DNA of 64,000 nucleotides, from positions 316,422,922-316,486,921 of the forward strand of contig CM060926.1 of the NCBI GenBank assembly GCA_030737875.1, given 5' to 3'. Positions 11,759 through 23,934 of the stretch are shown here, in pieces. Under the pieces are notes generated by a model that ran no database searches, was not told where the DNA came from, and worked only from the letters and a program-made list of their open reading frames with translations. Position numbers and translations under genes: made by a program. This DNA is from Allium sativum. Lineage: Eukaryota > Streptophyta > Magnoliopsida > Asparagales > Amaryllidaceae. The first letter of the stretch is position 1, and the number at the start of each line of letters is the position of its first letter.

Positions 11759-12470
11759 GAATACCATTCAACACATGAATTTCTATTCAACAAATGAATT
11801 TCTATTCAACACATGAACGGTTTTCTATAGTTTGTATATATATAGTAAAAATGTGATTTTTATTGTTAAAACAATTTATTTAAAACACGAATACCATTTA
11901 ACACATGAGTATGATTCAACGAATGAATTTCTATTCAACACATGAACGGTTTCTATAGTTTGTATATATATAGTAAAAATGTGATTTTTATTGTTAAAAC
12001 AATTTACTTAAAACACGAATACCATTCAACACATGAATATGATTCAATGAATGAATTTCTATTCAACACATGAACGGTTTTCTATAGTTTGTATATATAT
12101 AGTAAAAATGTGATTTTTATTGTTAAAACAATTTATTTAAAACACGAATACCATTCAACACATGAATATGATTCAACGAATGAATTTCTATTCAACACAT
12201 GAACGGTTTTCTATAGTTTGTATATATATAGTAAAATGGGATTTTTATTGTTAAAACAATTTATTTAAAACACGAATACCATTCAACACATGAATATGAT
12301 TCAACACATGAACGATTTTCTATAGTTTATATACATATAGTAAAAATGTGATTTTTTATTGTTAAAACAATCTATTTAAAACACGAATACCATTCAACAC
12401 ATGAGTATGATTCAACGAATGAATTTCTATTCAACACATGAACGGTTTTCTATTCAACACACAAATATAG
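11759..12470. repeat. Six-copy ~128-bp tandem repeat inside 3' LTR C
   Basis: The landmark GAATACCATT occurs at 11759, 11889, 12017, 12146, 12274 and 12385, giving unit lengths of 130, 128, 129, 128 and 111 bp. Each unit contains several copies of ATTCAACACATGAA-like words, a TATATATATAGTAAAAATG stretch and a TTATTGTTAAAACAATTTATT stretch. The array is matched by six units in the other LTR, so it existed before this copy was inserted. Confidence 0.92.
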
Positions 12471-12833
12471 TTTCAACACAGGAAAATAATTCTAACACAT
12501 GAATATTATTCAAAATTTCGGTAGCATAACGGCAGGGTAGTTAAAACCAGGACCGTCCCTAGTACGGCTTCTCGCTCTACCTTAAAGCCTCGCAGCTTTT
12601 GACAATGGAGAATCATGCATCTAGTTCGCACGCAGGCGACATGTATATTTTTTCATTTCCACAAACTAATCCTATGTGGTTTCAACCAAATATTTCTCAA
12701 CCACAAACGGGTATTTTTCAACCACAATCAATCAATTTCAACCACAAACAATTCTAATCAACCATTCGTAATCAACCAATGTACACACCAATCACAACCA
12801 ATAAATATCGTCTATGGTTTGTGGACGAGGGGC

Positions 12834-12878
<45 letters not shown>

Positions 12879-12911
12879 GGCGTATATATATATATATATA
12901 TTTATATATAA
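12834..12911. repeat. TA microsatellite in 3' LTR C
   Basis: A long (TA)n run, broken once by AAAAGGCG. The copy in the other LTR (about 23895-23934) is shorter, so the run has changed length since insertion. Confidence 0.9.
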
Positions 12912-14562
12912 GCATTTCAATTCTATTCAACACATATATAATTTTTACAACGCATATATAAATTATATATCGAACGTACAACTTATACAATGCTTATACA
13001 AGAGGTGTACAACGCTTATATAACTCATACATCGACTATATAATTTATACATTGTCGTTTTCCATATCGTTTATAATTTAGAAATCTCACATTGGGTTCC
13101 ACTCCACCAAAAATAGCAGAAGACTCAGAAAAATATGCGGTCTCTTCTAGAATGTTGAAGACATCCACACGAGTCCAATGTCTCTTGTTTCACTGAATTT
13201 CATCAAGAAACGAAAAAGATATGATTTTTACAGTGAAATCAAAAACCGTAGCGCTTTAAACTGCTATAATATAGTTTCAGCCGATACCTCACTGATGTGT
13301 TCAAAACCAAGTCATCGTTTTTCATGAAATCTAGCGCACTTGGTGATGATCGGGCGGTGCTGCGTCGAAGAGGGTGGAGAGGGCTTCCCAACGTCGGTGG
13401 TGGCGTTCTGATCGACGGCGGTATGGTGCTCCGGCGGGTCCTTGAACGGGCTGACTTTGAGGGTCCGGATCTCTTCGTATACTTCACGATAAATTCTGAA
13501 ATTTATGTGGATTTGAAGGTCTTGCGATTCTCTACAAAATCACCAACATGAGCATTCGATTTTATTGCGTGTATTTGGAGATACGGAGGAGAGAGGTTGT
13601 GAAAAGGAGCTGCCGTTGGATCTGGTGCTTCGCTGTGAAAACGGGGAGAGAGGATTTGAAGTGGCGAATTCTGATTGGGCCACGACTTATATTTAAATAT
13701 TCAATTTATTTTAAATTCAAAAATACCCTCTTGACCAAACGAACACCAATTCAAACCCAACGATTGTCGCTCCTAGCTATATACCCCCATTCCGAACACA
13801 ATGGGATATGTTTCGTAGGCCCATTCGACCGTTTCAGTCAGTTTTCCTTCAAATTAAAATATAAAACATTCAATATTTAATTTGAACGTACATTTCATTT
13901 TGTCGGGGCCACATACTGATTCGAAAAATTCCAGAAAAATAAATCTAGCTATGTTTTGATGATACGGTCCCAACAAAACCAGTTTCGTCGAATTCTGAGA
14001 CCGTTTGAAAAATGGCCCATTTCTGGTCGATCCAATTTAATAAAAATCGACCAAACACATTTTCCTTTGCCACGCTCACATACTAACTTCAAAAATTATG
14101 AAATTTGAAACTTAGCAATAGTTTAACATCCCGGATCCAACAAAAGTGGTTTCGTCGAATTCCGAGGTTGTTTGCAAAATGGCCGTTTTCACGGGCTATA
14201 TAAACTCCATAGCGACCTTTCAGAAAATTCCATTGGCCATAACTTTTGCATCCCGCTATGAAACTTTGATTTTTCAGATTCGTTAGAAAGGTATTCACTA
14301 ACAGATTTAAATATTTTTGGTTTCACTCAAATCCGTTTTGTTTTGCACCCAGTACAGTCAGTCAAAGTTTGAATTCAAATTTTGAAACTACCGCGCCATT
14401 TCAGGCCTTGTTTATAATTAGAATTAATTATAATTGGTTTCAAACGTCGATTCAAACTCACTTTTCATTGCTATTATTTAAAATTTTTATTTTAAATATT
14501 TAAAATCCACTAAATAGCCAATTTAAAATTTTAAATTGGTTCAGATTTTCCGGGTCGTTACA

Positions 14563-14577
14563 ATCTCCCCCACTTAA
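14563..14577 (-). other. Polypurine tract of element C
   Basis: On the minus strand this reads TTAAGTGGGGGAGAT directly before the TGTAACGACC start of the 3' LTR. It is a typical primer for plus-strand synthesis. Confidence 0.85.
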
Positions 14578-15666
14578 AACTTTTCATCCCCGAAAAGGAA
14601 CAAAGTCGAAAGTGGTTTGATTAATCAACTCTACGTTCAATCTGGCTTCCATTCTCCAACTTTTCAGTTTCTGAGAATTTTCAAATTCTTCAATAAATTG
14701 GCTAACACCCGGAATTTTCGAAAAATTTCGCCATAACCTCCTTTGTACGGGGAGGGGTTTGGAAATTTATTGGGCCGTATTAGGTACCCAATAAATCCTA
14801 TAAAGCATACACATATTTATAGTGATATATTCTGGTGTTTACAGGGGAGCGTGTATAGATAATAACTCCAGAGAATAAATTCTCGTCAACCTGTCAAAGC
14901 CTAAGGGAGTGTGTATTTTTTATTGCTCCAGAGGATAAATCCTCGTCACCTCGTCCCGTGTGGGAAATAAATAGTCCCTGTGCCGTATCTAATGACTAGA
15001 AAGACATGATTATTGTCAACTCCAGACCCGTGTGGGGTTTTTAATAATCTGGCAACTTATCGTTACAAATTTTATATGGTCATATCAGTCATCAGTTCAA
15101 CCTGTAAAATATAGTCATGTCCATACAAGCCTCTCGCTCGTATGGTAAATCTTCCACCTCGTCACATAAGCTCCAAATGCTTATGTGGTATATGATGGAG
15201 TATGCCTATCTTCAAGAAGTATGCCATGTAGTGTAGTTCAAAATTAATTGTTACTATTCTATGGCGACGTTTATGATTACACACAGAATAACCAGCACTC
15301 CGCATCCAATGGCATTTACAGGAGTTGATATAATAATAAAATTGCGCATCCAACTCATTAAGGTTTACCTATTTGTCGGGCATGCAAATAAATTCTTCAC
15401 TCAACAACTATCCAATTACCTGTTCAAACATATATAATGCACAAGTATATCTTTCTATCTATTTTCTAATCAGTTCAATGTGTGATTTAATCGAATAAAT
15501 TCCACCATTCATTCTATTATTGATTAAATTAACTATTGTTTTAATAATTTAACTAATCAAATCTACTATCACACAACACAAACAACAATCAAATTGTTTT
15601 TAACTTTTCAAAAATATTCTAATCAATTTTTTTTGATACTCTTTTAAAATCATTCGGACTATAGAA
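14578..15666 (-). other. Element C 3' untranslated region
   Basis: About 1.1 kb between the end of the integrase frame and the polypurine tract. It has no coding region I can recognise and is AT-rich, with stops in all frames. Confidence 0.65.
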
Positions 15667-17151
15667 TTAAAAGTGCACATCCATGGAAAGAAAATAACAA
15701 TAGAGTAGAGAACTAACTGATAATGCAAAGTATGGTAAATGTACCTTGCACCGGAGTCGATCAGAGATATCTACTCGACACTTAGGATAGGCTTTCTGAA
15801 TGCTCTCCTCAGTTTCCCAAGTACAATCTCGCGGATCTCCACTCCATTGCACTTTGACTAAGTGAACCTTCTTATTCCTCAGCTCCTTGGTTTCTTTGCC
15901 GATGATCTTTAGCGGCTCTCTCCTCACAGCTAATTCTGGAGTAATTTCAATATCCTGTTGAGCTGCTTCTTCCACGATCAATTCTGGATCATGAACGTGC
16001 TTTCGAAGTTGAGATATGTGAAATACATCATGCACTCGAGGCAACCAATCAGGCAATTGAATTCTATAGGCTAGAGTTCCAATCCGCTCAAGAATAGGGA
16101 ATGGACCAATAAATCTGGGCGCTAATTTCCCAGTTTTCCCAAGGCGAATCACTCCCCTCATCGGAGAAATCTTTATATACACATAATCACCAACAGAAAA
16201 AGCCAAATCCCTTCTTCTCAAATCAGCATAGCTCTTCTGTCGGCTCTGAGCGGCGAGTAATCATTTCTTAACGAAGTCGACTTTGTCGGCAACTTCTCAG
16301 ATCATATCAGGCCCCAACACAAGTCTATTACCAGGTTCGACCCAACAAGTAGGGGATCGGCATGGTCTACCATATAATGCTTCGAATGGCGACATTGTCA
16401 GGCTCGATTGGTAGCTATTGTTATATGAGAATTCAGCCAAATGCAGACGGTCTTCCCATGATCAACCAAAATCTAGAACGCAAGCCCGCAATAGATCTTC
16501 TAAAATACGATTCACCCTCTCAGTCTGACTATCTGTCTGAGGATGATAAGCGGTGCTCAAGTTTAGCTTCGTTCCCAGTTCTACTTGAAATGCCTCCCAG
16601 AATTTGCTAGTGAATATTGGATATCTATCACTCACTATACTGATCGGCACTCCGTGTAGTCTAACAATTTCCTTGAAATAAATCTGCGCCAAACTCTGAT
16701 CAGTTCTGTTTTATCTAACAGGTATGAAATGGGCGGTCTTCGTGAAGCGATCTACGATCACCCAAATACTGTCATTTCCTTTTCTGGTTCTGGGCAAACC
16801 ATCTATGAGGTCTATGGAAATATGTTACCACTTCCAACTTGGAACGTCTAGCGGTTGTAACAATCCAGCCAGTTTCTGTTGGTCGCTTTTAACTAGTTGG
16901 CACGTAGGGCATCGGTTAACATATATTGAAACGTCTCTTTTCATAGTCTTCCACCAGAATGTTCGCTTGAGATCGTTATACATTTTGACCACACCAGGAT
17001 GGATACTCAGCTTGGACTTGTGACACTCATCTAACACTTCCCTCTTTAACTCTGGGATGTTGGGAACACAAATCCTTCCTTTCAATCTCAGAATCCCATC
17101 GTTACCTATTTGAAAACACGAGGGTTCGTCTTTCTGAATCCTTTTGATCAT
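15667..17151 (-). pseudogene. pol: Element C integrase with chromodomain-like tail, broken
   Basis: Read from 17151 downwards. The first open piece (16825-17151) has the HHCC zinc region, ECHKSKLSIHPGVVKMYNDL and NRCPTCQLVKS. The core then carries stops, as in [14 protein letters not shown] and [14 protein letters not shown](stop). The piece 16462-16692 holds IVSDRYPIFTSKFWE (second catalytic Asp) and YHPQTDSQTERVN (catalytic Glu). The last piece (15667-16221) has the KISPMRGVIR and GPFPILERIG boxes and VHDVFHISQLRKHV. Its tail, KVQWSGDPRDCTWETEES, is chromodomain-like and in chromoviruses guides insertion to marked chromatin. At least four stops separate the pieces. The catalytic residues visible are retained. 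Confidence 0.85.
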
Positions 17152-19679
17152 ATCCTTAATAAAGTTATCATCCTTCTGAAGAATAGATATTTGTCAATCA
17201 AGGAAGCCGTAATAATAAAGCTGGCGATCATTACATTCTTTCGGCTTAACGCATCGGCCACGACATTGGCTTTCCCAGGAGTGTATAGAATCTCAAAGTC
17301 ATATGCTGCAAGGAACTCCAGCCAACATTGCTGTCTCAGATTCAAGTCCTTCTGGGTGAACAAATACTTTAATGACTGATGGTCTGTATACAGTTCGAAT
17401 TTCTCACCCAGAAGATAGTGTCTCCAGATTTTCAAAGAGAATACGATAGCCAACAACTCAAGATCATGAGTTACGTAGTTTTTCTCGTGCGGCTTCAGCT
17501 GATGGCTAGCATAAACAATCACTTGACCACTTTGCATTAACACTGCGCCAAGGCCTTCTCTAGAAGCATCTGTCCAGACTTTTAAATCCTGATTGCCGTC
17601 GATAATGGTTAACACTGGAGCAGTCGTTAATCTAAACTTTAGCTCTTCAAAAGCCTCCTCACATTCTCGAGTCCATTTGAATTTTGAGTGCTTCTTTGTA
17701 AGCTTCGTTAAGTGACCAGATATCTTCGAAAAGTTTTTAACGAACTTCCGGTAATAACTAGCCAATCCAAGAAAACTGCGAACTTTTGTAGGAGTACTGG
17801 GCTGTTTCCAATTTTCAATAGCCGTGATTTTACTTGGATCCACAGCAATTTCTTCTTTTGATACGACGTGGCCCAGAAATTTCACTTCATCTTGCCAGAA
17901 TATGCATTTGGACAGTTTGGCTTTCAATACATTCCGTCTCAGAATTTCTAGAACCTGTTCCAGATGCTTTTCATGTTCAGCCTTTGATTTAGAGAAGATT
18001 AGAATATCGTCAATAAAAACCAGAACAAACTTATTCAGGACTCCTCTAAACACTCTATTCATCAAATCGACTAAGTATGCTGGAGCGTTACATAAGCCGA
18101 ACGGCATTACTAACCACTCATAGAATAAGTCTGGGCCCCTGAATGCTGTCATAGGAACACAGTCTTCGGCAATTCGAAGCTGATGGAAGCCTGTAGCTAG
18201 GTCCATCCTTGAAAATACTTGTGCTCTATTTAGACGATCCAATAAATCATCGATTCGCGGCAATGGATATTTATTCTTTATTGTCTGCTTGTTCAAATCA
18301 CGATAATCCACACATAGCCGTAGAGTACCATTAGATTTTGGGACAAACACCACCGCTGCATCCCAATCAGAGAAATTAGGCCTGATCAGACCCTTCCATA
18401 CGAGCTGTCGTGTTTGTTTGTCTAATTCCTCTTTCTCTTTCAAGGACATTCTTCGAATAGCGTGAACTACCGGCCTTGCATTCGGAATTAGAGCAATTTT
18501 GAAATCAATTTCTCTTTGCGAAGGTAAGCGAACAACTTCTTCGAACACATCCGCATAGTTCTTGACGACAGGAATATCTTTTACTAGGTCGGGAATATTC
18601 TCTGCGACTTCAGGGATATTTTCTATTTGAGCAAGAGAAACATCTAGAGCTGACCAAAAGTCTTTTCTATTGGAATTCGGACCTTCGCATGGTATGGTTA
18701 TATAATTCCCTGATTGAGCCTTCGCCTTAACAACTCTCTCGGCGCATCTAACCTCTGCTTCATATTTGGTTAGCCAATCCAATCCCAGAATAAGATTGAA
18801 TTCAGTAAAATTCATGATGATAGAGATAGTAGGGAATTTATAGCAGGAAAAAGAGACAGGTGTCGCACAAACCAAACTGAGATCGATGAAACCCCCGACC
18901 GGATTTTGGACAGTCATTAGTTCTTTGAGCTTCTTCAAATTCAAATCCAGTTTCTTAACCGCATTCTTTGCAATAAAGCTTCGCGACGCGCCTGTATCAA
19001 ACAGTACTTTAACTGGAATATTTTTGACATTAAGCGTGCCTTCCAAAACATCAGCCCTTTCTTGACTGGCTGAGGGCTCAGAAGCTTCTGCTACTTCATT
19101 TATATGTACTGTTTCAGATTTCTTTGAGAGTTGGCACTCCCGTGCAATATGACCTGCTTGGCGGCACTTATGGCACCTCCTTTTCCCATGTGGGTTCTTT
19201 TGTTTCTTAGTGGGCTTAGATCCACTCTTGATTCGTTTCTTTAAAGATCTGCAACTTATCGAGAGATGTCCTCGCCTATTGCAGTTATTGCATACAGCTG
19301 TCGTTACAGGTTCTTTCCCAGATTTAGCCCTTTTTCTCTTGGCACTGGGCTTCTTACTGACCTTAGGACTATCATTCTCAGACTCCACCTGGCTACACAG
19401 ATTGGCTTCCTCATCGTACTGTAACATACCTTTCTTATGGAGATCTTCATACTGATAAGCCATATAAATCATTTCTGAAAAAGGAAGCTTCACATTCTTC
19501 ATTACACTATTCTGGTATTTTCTTTGCAGGCCATGAATGAACCTCAGATTCTTCCTCTTTGGATCTTGAATCAGACGAGGAGCAAAGTGAGAAAGTTCGT
19601 TGAATTTCTTATGATATTCGGGAATGGTCATATCTCCTTGTATCAGATAAGAGAATTCATCACATAATCGCTCTGTCAC
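17148..19679 (-). CDS. gag-pol: Element C gag C-terminus, protease, RT and RNase H: 843-codon open frame
   Basis: This is the longest open frame in the window. Residues 1-100 are the capsid C-terminal part ([20 protein letters not shown]). Two CCHC knuckles follow: [14 protein letters not shown] from residue 130 and [14 protein letters not shown] from 169. The protease has [12 protein letters not shown] with Asp at 228 and NLILGLDWL near 297. RT runs from about 385 to 580, with LPRIDDL at 473, [12 protein letters not shown] near 492 and FIDDILIFS at 556. RNase H has TDAS at 703, [10 protein letters not shown] at 765 and VADALSRK at 807. All these catalytic residues are present. The frame leaves the polyprotein path after ADALSRK, where a frameshift precedes integrase. 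It starts inside gag because of a stop upstream, so it is only part of the original polyprotein. Confidence 0.88.
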   Translation of the reverse strand: MTERLCDEFSYLIQGDMTIPEYHKKFNELSHFAPRLIQDPKRKNLRFIHGLQRKYQNSVMKNVKLPFSEMIYMAYQYEDLHKKGMLQYDEEANLCSQVESENDSPKVSKKPSAKRKRAKSGKEPVTTAVCNNCNRRGHLSISCRSLKKRIKSGSKPTKKQKNPHGKRRCHKCRQAGHIARECQLSKKSETVHINEVAEASEPSASQERADVLEGTLNVKNIPVKVLFDTGASRSFIAKNAVKKLDLNLKKLKELMTVQNPVGGFIDLSLVCATPVSFSCYKFPTISIIMNFTEFNLILGLDWLTKYEAEVRCAERVVKAKAQSGNYITIPCEGPNSNRKDFWSALDVSLAQIENIPEVAENIPDLVKDIPVVKNYADVFEEVVRLPSQREIDFKIALIPNARPVVHAIRRMSLKEKEELDKQTRQLVWKGLIRPNFSDWDAAVVFVPKSNGTLRLCVDYRDLNKQTIKNKYPLPRIDDLLDRLNRAQVFSRMDLATGFHQLRIAEDCVPMTAFRGPDLFYEWLVMPFGLCNAPAYLVDLMNRVFRGVLNKFVLVFIDDILIFSKSKAEHEKHLEQVLEILRRNVLKAKLSKCIFWQDEVKFLGHVVSKEEIAVDPSKITAIENWKQPSTPTKVRSFLGLASYYRKFVKNFSKISGHLTKLTKKHSKFKWTRECEEAFEELKFRLTTAPVLTIIDGNQDLKVWTDASREGLGAVLMQSGQVIVYASHQLKPHEKNYVTHDLELLAIVFSLKIWRHYLLGEKFELYTDHQSLKYLFTQKDLNLRQQCWLEFLAAYDFEILYTPGKANVVADALSRKNVMIASFIITASLIDKYLFFRRMITLLRI

Positions 19680-19988
19680 TTCAGGAGGAGTAAATCTTTC
19701 TAGGAATATCTCTTTGAATCTATCCCAGGTGATATCACCTTCTGGATTATCCTTGATGATTGTTTCCCACCAGATTACAGCTTCTTCTTTAAGCGCTCAA
19801 GATGCTACTAATCTTTTCTGATCATCTCTCAACTGGATACGCTCAAAAATTCTGTCGACAGAACTCATCCAAGCTTGAGTCTGAATTATAGATTCATTGC
19901 CCGAGAATTGTGCTCCGTTCAGATTTCGATATCTCTTCAATAGTGCCTCTAGATTTGGTTCTGCATTCCTCCTTTTTCTGACACTCAT
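19680..19988 (-). pseudogene. gag: Element C gag N-terminus, broken
   Basis: An ATG at 19988 (MSVRKRRNAEP) opens gag 232 bp after the primer-binding-site side of the 5' LTR. The frame reads through RYRNLNGAQFSG and QAWMSSVDRIFERIQLRDDQ, then stops at a TGA near 19797 after RLVAS. Gag text resumes directly after it ([31 protein letters not shown]) and joins the 843-codon frame, so one point stop separates the two. This start is chosen because it is the first ATG in frame with the rest of gag. Confidence 0.8.
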
Positions 19989-20220
19989 TTTTCTAGTACT
20001 TCTGCAAATAGCAGATCAAGTGTCAGGTCACAGAAAAGGTATTTTAAAATATAAAGACAAATACTTAAATGTAAATGTGTCTACTGGGGTGTATTTCATT
20101 CTGCTTTACTCATACTAGGATATTACTGATCCTATCTGTATTGAGTTACCCGTCCAAGAACACTACTGGTTCTATTTCCGACGAGTTCGTTAATATGGTA
20201 TATTCCAGCACTAAGCTTAA

Positions 20221-20237
20221 CCAAAGCTCTGATACCA
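20221..20237 (-). other. Primer-binding site of element C (tRNA-iMet)
   Basis: On the minus strand, TGGTATCAGAGCTTTGG lies three bases after the LTR end. The first 12 bases are the complement of the plant initiator tRNA-Met 3' end. Confidence 0.9.
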
Positions 20238-22796
20238 CGTTGTGACGACCCCAAACCCGTACGGACGGTGGCAAGGGTAATCTTTGGAATATAACACAAA
20301 CAGATAACAGCAGAACAGAATTAGATAAATACACCAGATGATGAACAAATAATACACTGGATAAACATAAACATCAGAGTTACACAGTATACAGGATCAT
20401 ACTTAGTACAAATGCAGTTCAGCTATACATAAATGTCTATAGCGGAAACAAACATAATATGTACAATAGAAGCTGAACAACATAAAAAGAGATAAATGAT
20501 AGAATCCATCTTCAGCTCCAGCTATCCAGAGAAAGCCAGCTAAAACCTGAATACAAGGCTGCCCATGTAGAAAAAGGGGCACCCGAGTTTGAAAGTGAAA
20601 CAAACTACGAGTCAGTCATGGGACTGATATGAGAAATCTACTCAACACAATTAAAATACGGCTAATCACAGGACCACGCCACTTTCGTGGAATGGGTTTA
20701 CTCCATTGGATTGCCAGTGCTTTAAAACAGATAAATCTTTTAAACATCACAATGTCTTCTTATGAAAAATGAAGCCATTATAAGACTTAGTTCCCATCAC
20801 ACAATGCAACGCAAACCGAAGGATAGAGTTTTACCTTATAATGGCCAAAATTTGCTTGATACGAATAAAACAAAAGCATTTGATATTATTACTAGTGTTT
20901 ATATGTTTCAAAAGCAATTTCTAATCATAAGTATCAATCATAGATGGCATTAATGCCCCATACCACTATGTCGCCATATATAGGTATACAATCAAAACTG
21001 CACAGTAACGTATTTGGAAATTGGATTTCCGTCATGAACCAAGGCAAAAGATAGTCCTTACCGAATTCGAGACTCCCTAGCCCGAGCCTCAGGCAAGTAC
21101 TCAGTCAAGCCTTTGGAGCGACAGGGCCGGTCCACCGATGTGGATTAAAATTCCTGAACACTACGTTTCCCCGCCCTATGGGGCGTAAATGAGCCAACGA
21201 ATGACTCCATCGGACCCGGATCGTCCGATCTAACCGAGGCACCTCGCAAAAGTAACAACTACATAAGTCAAACTCGTTAGGGCATGTAAAACCACTGACG
21301 CCACTTCTAGCTAGAAAGAAACGCATGTCCTCCCTGAGGTCCTCTCCCGTTTCTGGTTCATACCGGGGTGTGAGGCTCGCGAATTCATGTTATACACAAA
21401 GCTATGCTACACAGGAGGTGCTTTGATCATCACCACAAGACTTTTCTTTTCAACAGAAGTCTTGATCACTGCATCTTAGCATGCCACACAAGCAATTCAC
21501 ACCATTCAACTGATGGCTATCAATCACACAGAATAAATTCCGATGTCAGACACACCGTCCATTTGCAAGTCCGTTCTGGGTCTGAACGAAACCGGAGGCA
21601 CTATATGCCTCGCAAACCCATCGATCTCCACGTACGTCCGGACGATCACCACTCATTATCCATATTTCGGGATGCCTCCCAATCAGGACATCAGTTACCA
21701 TCCAAACGAGGTGAAGATCTCCGGTCTTCGACCACCGTCTTCATCTTCGACTTCCTATCGCCGATTCAGTTATTCAGAATGGGATAAACCCGGTCTTTCT
21801 AAGCAATTCGCGTATATAATAAACAAGTGCAACACAAATACACATACGCATCATTTCAATTCATTAGTCGATAACCGTAAATCAGTAAGAGACTGATTTC
21901 CCAAATATTAACCCCGAAGGCCGAAACCAACATCAGATCAAAATCCAGGAAACCATTCGACTTAGCCAACCTTCAGTTAGTTTCTAATTTCACTTCCATA
22001 TCGTTTATAATATTTTATAACGATTTATCGCTATTTTTATTTATTTTAGAATAGCCAATTTATTCAAACGACGCTTCGGCCAAAACGCGGCCGTGGCGCT
22101 ATTTTTCTTCAGATTTGATTTACACATATCTGAAAATCTAACCGTTGGATCTTCACAAAATTTATATCATTAGAAAGATCTTTTCAAAACGAATCCAACG
22201 GTTCCAATTTCGGGAAAATCCGAGGTCGGATCTCCCGATATAATCGTTTGAAGTTTCGATTTCAAAATACGAACTTCAGCGTCGTTATTCGATTAAATAT
22301 ATTTATATATTCGTATATATATATAAATATAATCGATTCTGGCGCTGTTTTTCTTCAGATTTGAATTAAACATTCCAGACAATCCAACCGTTGGATCTTT
22401 ACAAAGTTGGTGTCGTTGGAAAAGTATTTCCAAAGCGAACCCAGCGGTTTCGGTTTCGGGAAAATCCGATGGTCGGATCTCCCGCACTAATCGTTTGAAA
22501 TCACGGTTTCAAAACAAGAATTGCAGCTTCGTTATTTGATATATTTCAATTCTATTTATACGTATATATCGATTCTTCGATTTCAAAACTATATTCTTTT
22601 CATAAGTTTGATAAAAATGATATTTTTATCTAGCCGACAATTATTTCAACACTTCGCTATTTTCAACTATTCGTGTATGTAGTAAAAATGTGATTTTTAT
22701 TGTAAAACAATTCATTTCAAAACACAATTATTTTATATAGTTCATATATATGTTAAAAATATGATTTTTATTATAAAACAATTTATTCAAAACACG

Positions 22797-23510
22797 AATA
22801 CCATTCAACACATGAATTTCTATTCAATGAATGAATTTATGTTCAACACATGAACGGTTTTCTATAGTTTGTATATATATAGTAAAAATGTGATTTTTTA
22901 TTGTTAAAACAATTTATTTAAAACACGAATACCATTCAACACATGAATATGATTAAACGAATGAGTTTCTATTCAACACATGAACGGTTTTCTATAGTTT
23001 GTATATATATATAGTAAAAATGTGATTTTTATTGTTAAAACAATTTATTTAAAACACGAATACCATTCAACACATGAATATGATTCAACGAATGAATTTC
23101 TGTTCAACACATGAACGGTTTTCTATAGTTTGTATATATATAGTAAAAATGAGATTTTTATTGTTAAAACAATTTATTTAAAACACGAATACCATTCTAC
23201 ACATGAATATGATTCAACGAATGAATTTCTATTCAACACATGAACGGTTTTCTATAGTTAGTACATATATAGTAAAAATGTGATTTTTATTGTTAAAACA
23301 ATTTATTTAAAACGAGTACCATTCAACACATGAATATGATTCAACGTATGAATTTCTATTCAACACATGAACGGTTTTCTATAGTTTATATACATATAGT
23401 AAAAATGTGATTTTTTATTGTTAAAACAATTTATTTAAAACACGAATATCATTCAACACATGAATATGATTCAACGAATGAATTTCTATTCAACACATTA
23501 ACGGTTTTCT
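22797..23510. repeat. Six-copy ~128-bp tandem repeat inside 5' LTR C
   Basis: This is the counterpart of the array in the 3' LTR, with the same unit, the same number of units and similar spacing. One unit has lost a few bases (GAGTACC in place of CACGAATACC near 23314). Confidence 0.9.
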
Positions 23511-23893
23511 ATTTAACACACGAATATAGTTTCAACACAGGAAAATAATTCTAACACATGAATATTATTCAAAATTTCGGCAGCATAACGGCAGGGTAGT
23601 TAAAACCGGGACCGTCCCTAGTACGACTCCTCGCTCTACCTTAAAGCCTCGCAGCTTTTGACAATGGGGAATCATGCATCTAGTTCGCACGCAGGCGGCA
23701 TGTATATTTTTTTCATTTCCACAAACTAATCCTATGTGGTTTCAACCAAATATTTCTCAACCACAAACGGGTATTTTTCAACCACAATCAATCAATTTCA
23801 ACCACAAACAATTCTAATCATCCATTCGTAATCAACCAATTTTCACGCCAATCACAACCAATAAATATCGTCCATGGTTTGTGGACGAGGGGC

Positions 23894-23894
<1 letters not shown>

Positions 23895-23927
<33 letters not shown>

Positions 23928-23934
23928 CTTTATA
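23895..23934. repeat. TA microsatellite in 5' LTR C
   Basis: A (TA)n run of about 36 bp, shorter than the equivalent run at 12834-12911 in the 3' LTR. Confidence 0.85.

Larger units (their letters stand above)
9211..14562 (-). repeat. 3' LTR of element C (5,352 bp)
   Basis: In element orientation it starts at 14562 with TGTAACGACCCGGAAAAT and ends at 9211 with ...GGTCTTCACA. It holds the six-copy tandem array at 11759-12470, a long TA run at 12834-12911, and a TATA-like stretch on the minus strand near 14192-14206 (TTTATATAG), about 360 bp from the LTR start. Open stretches inside it, such as 13239-13487 and 10412-10756, recur in the other LTR only because the DNA is duplicated. They have no recognisable domain and are not annotated as genes. 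Confidence 0.93.

Noticed and set aside
11759..12470. CRISPR-like array of regularly spaced repeats
   Set aside because: The whole ~128-bp unit repeats, including the 'spacers', it is duplicated in both LTRs, and the genome is a plant's. It is an ordinary tandem repeat.
12615..13023. Several overlapping open stretches rich in Tyr-Ile repeats
   Set aside because: They are translations of the TA microsatellite in LTR C and recur in the other LTR.
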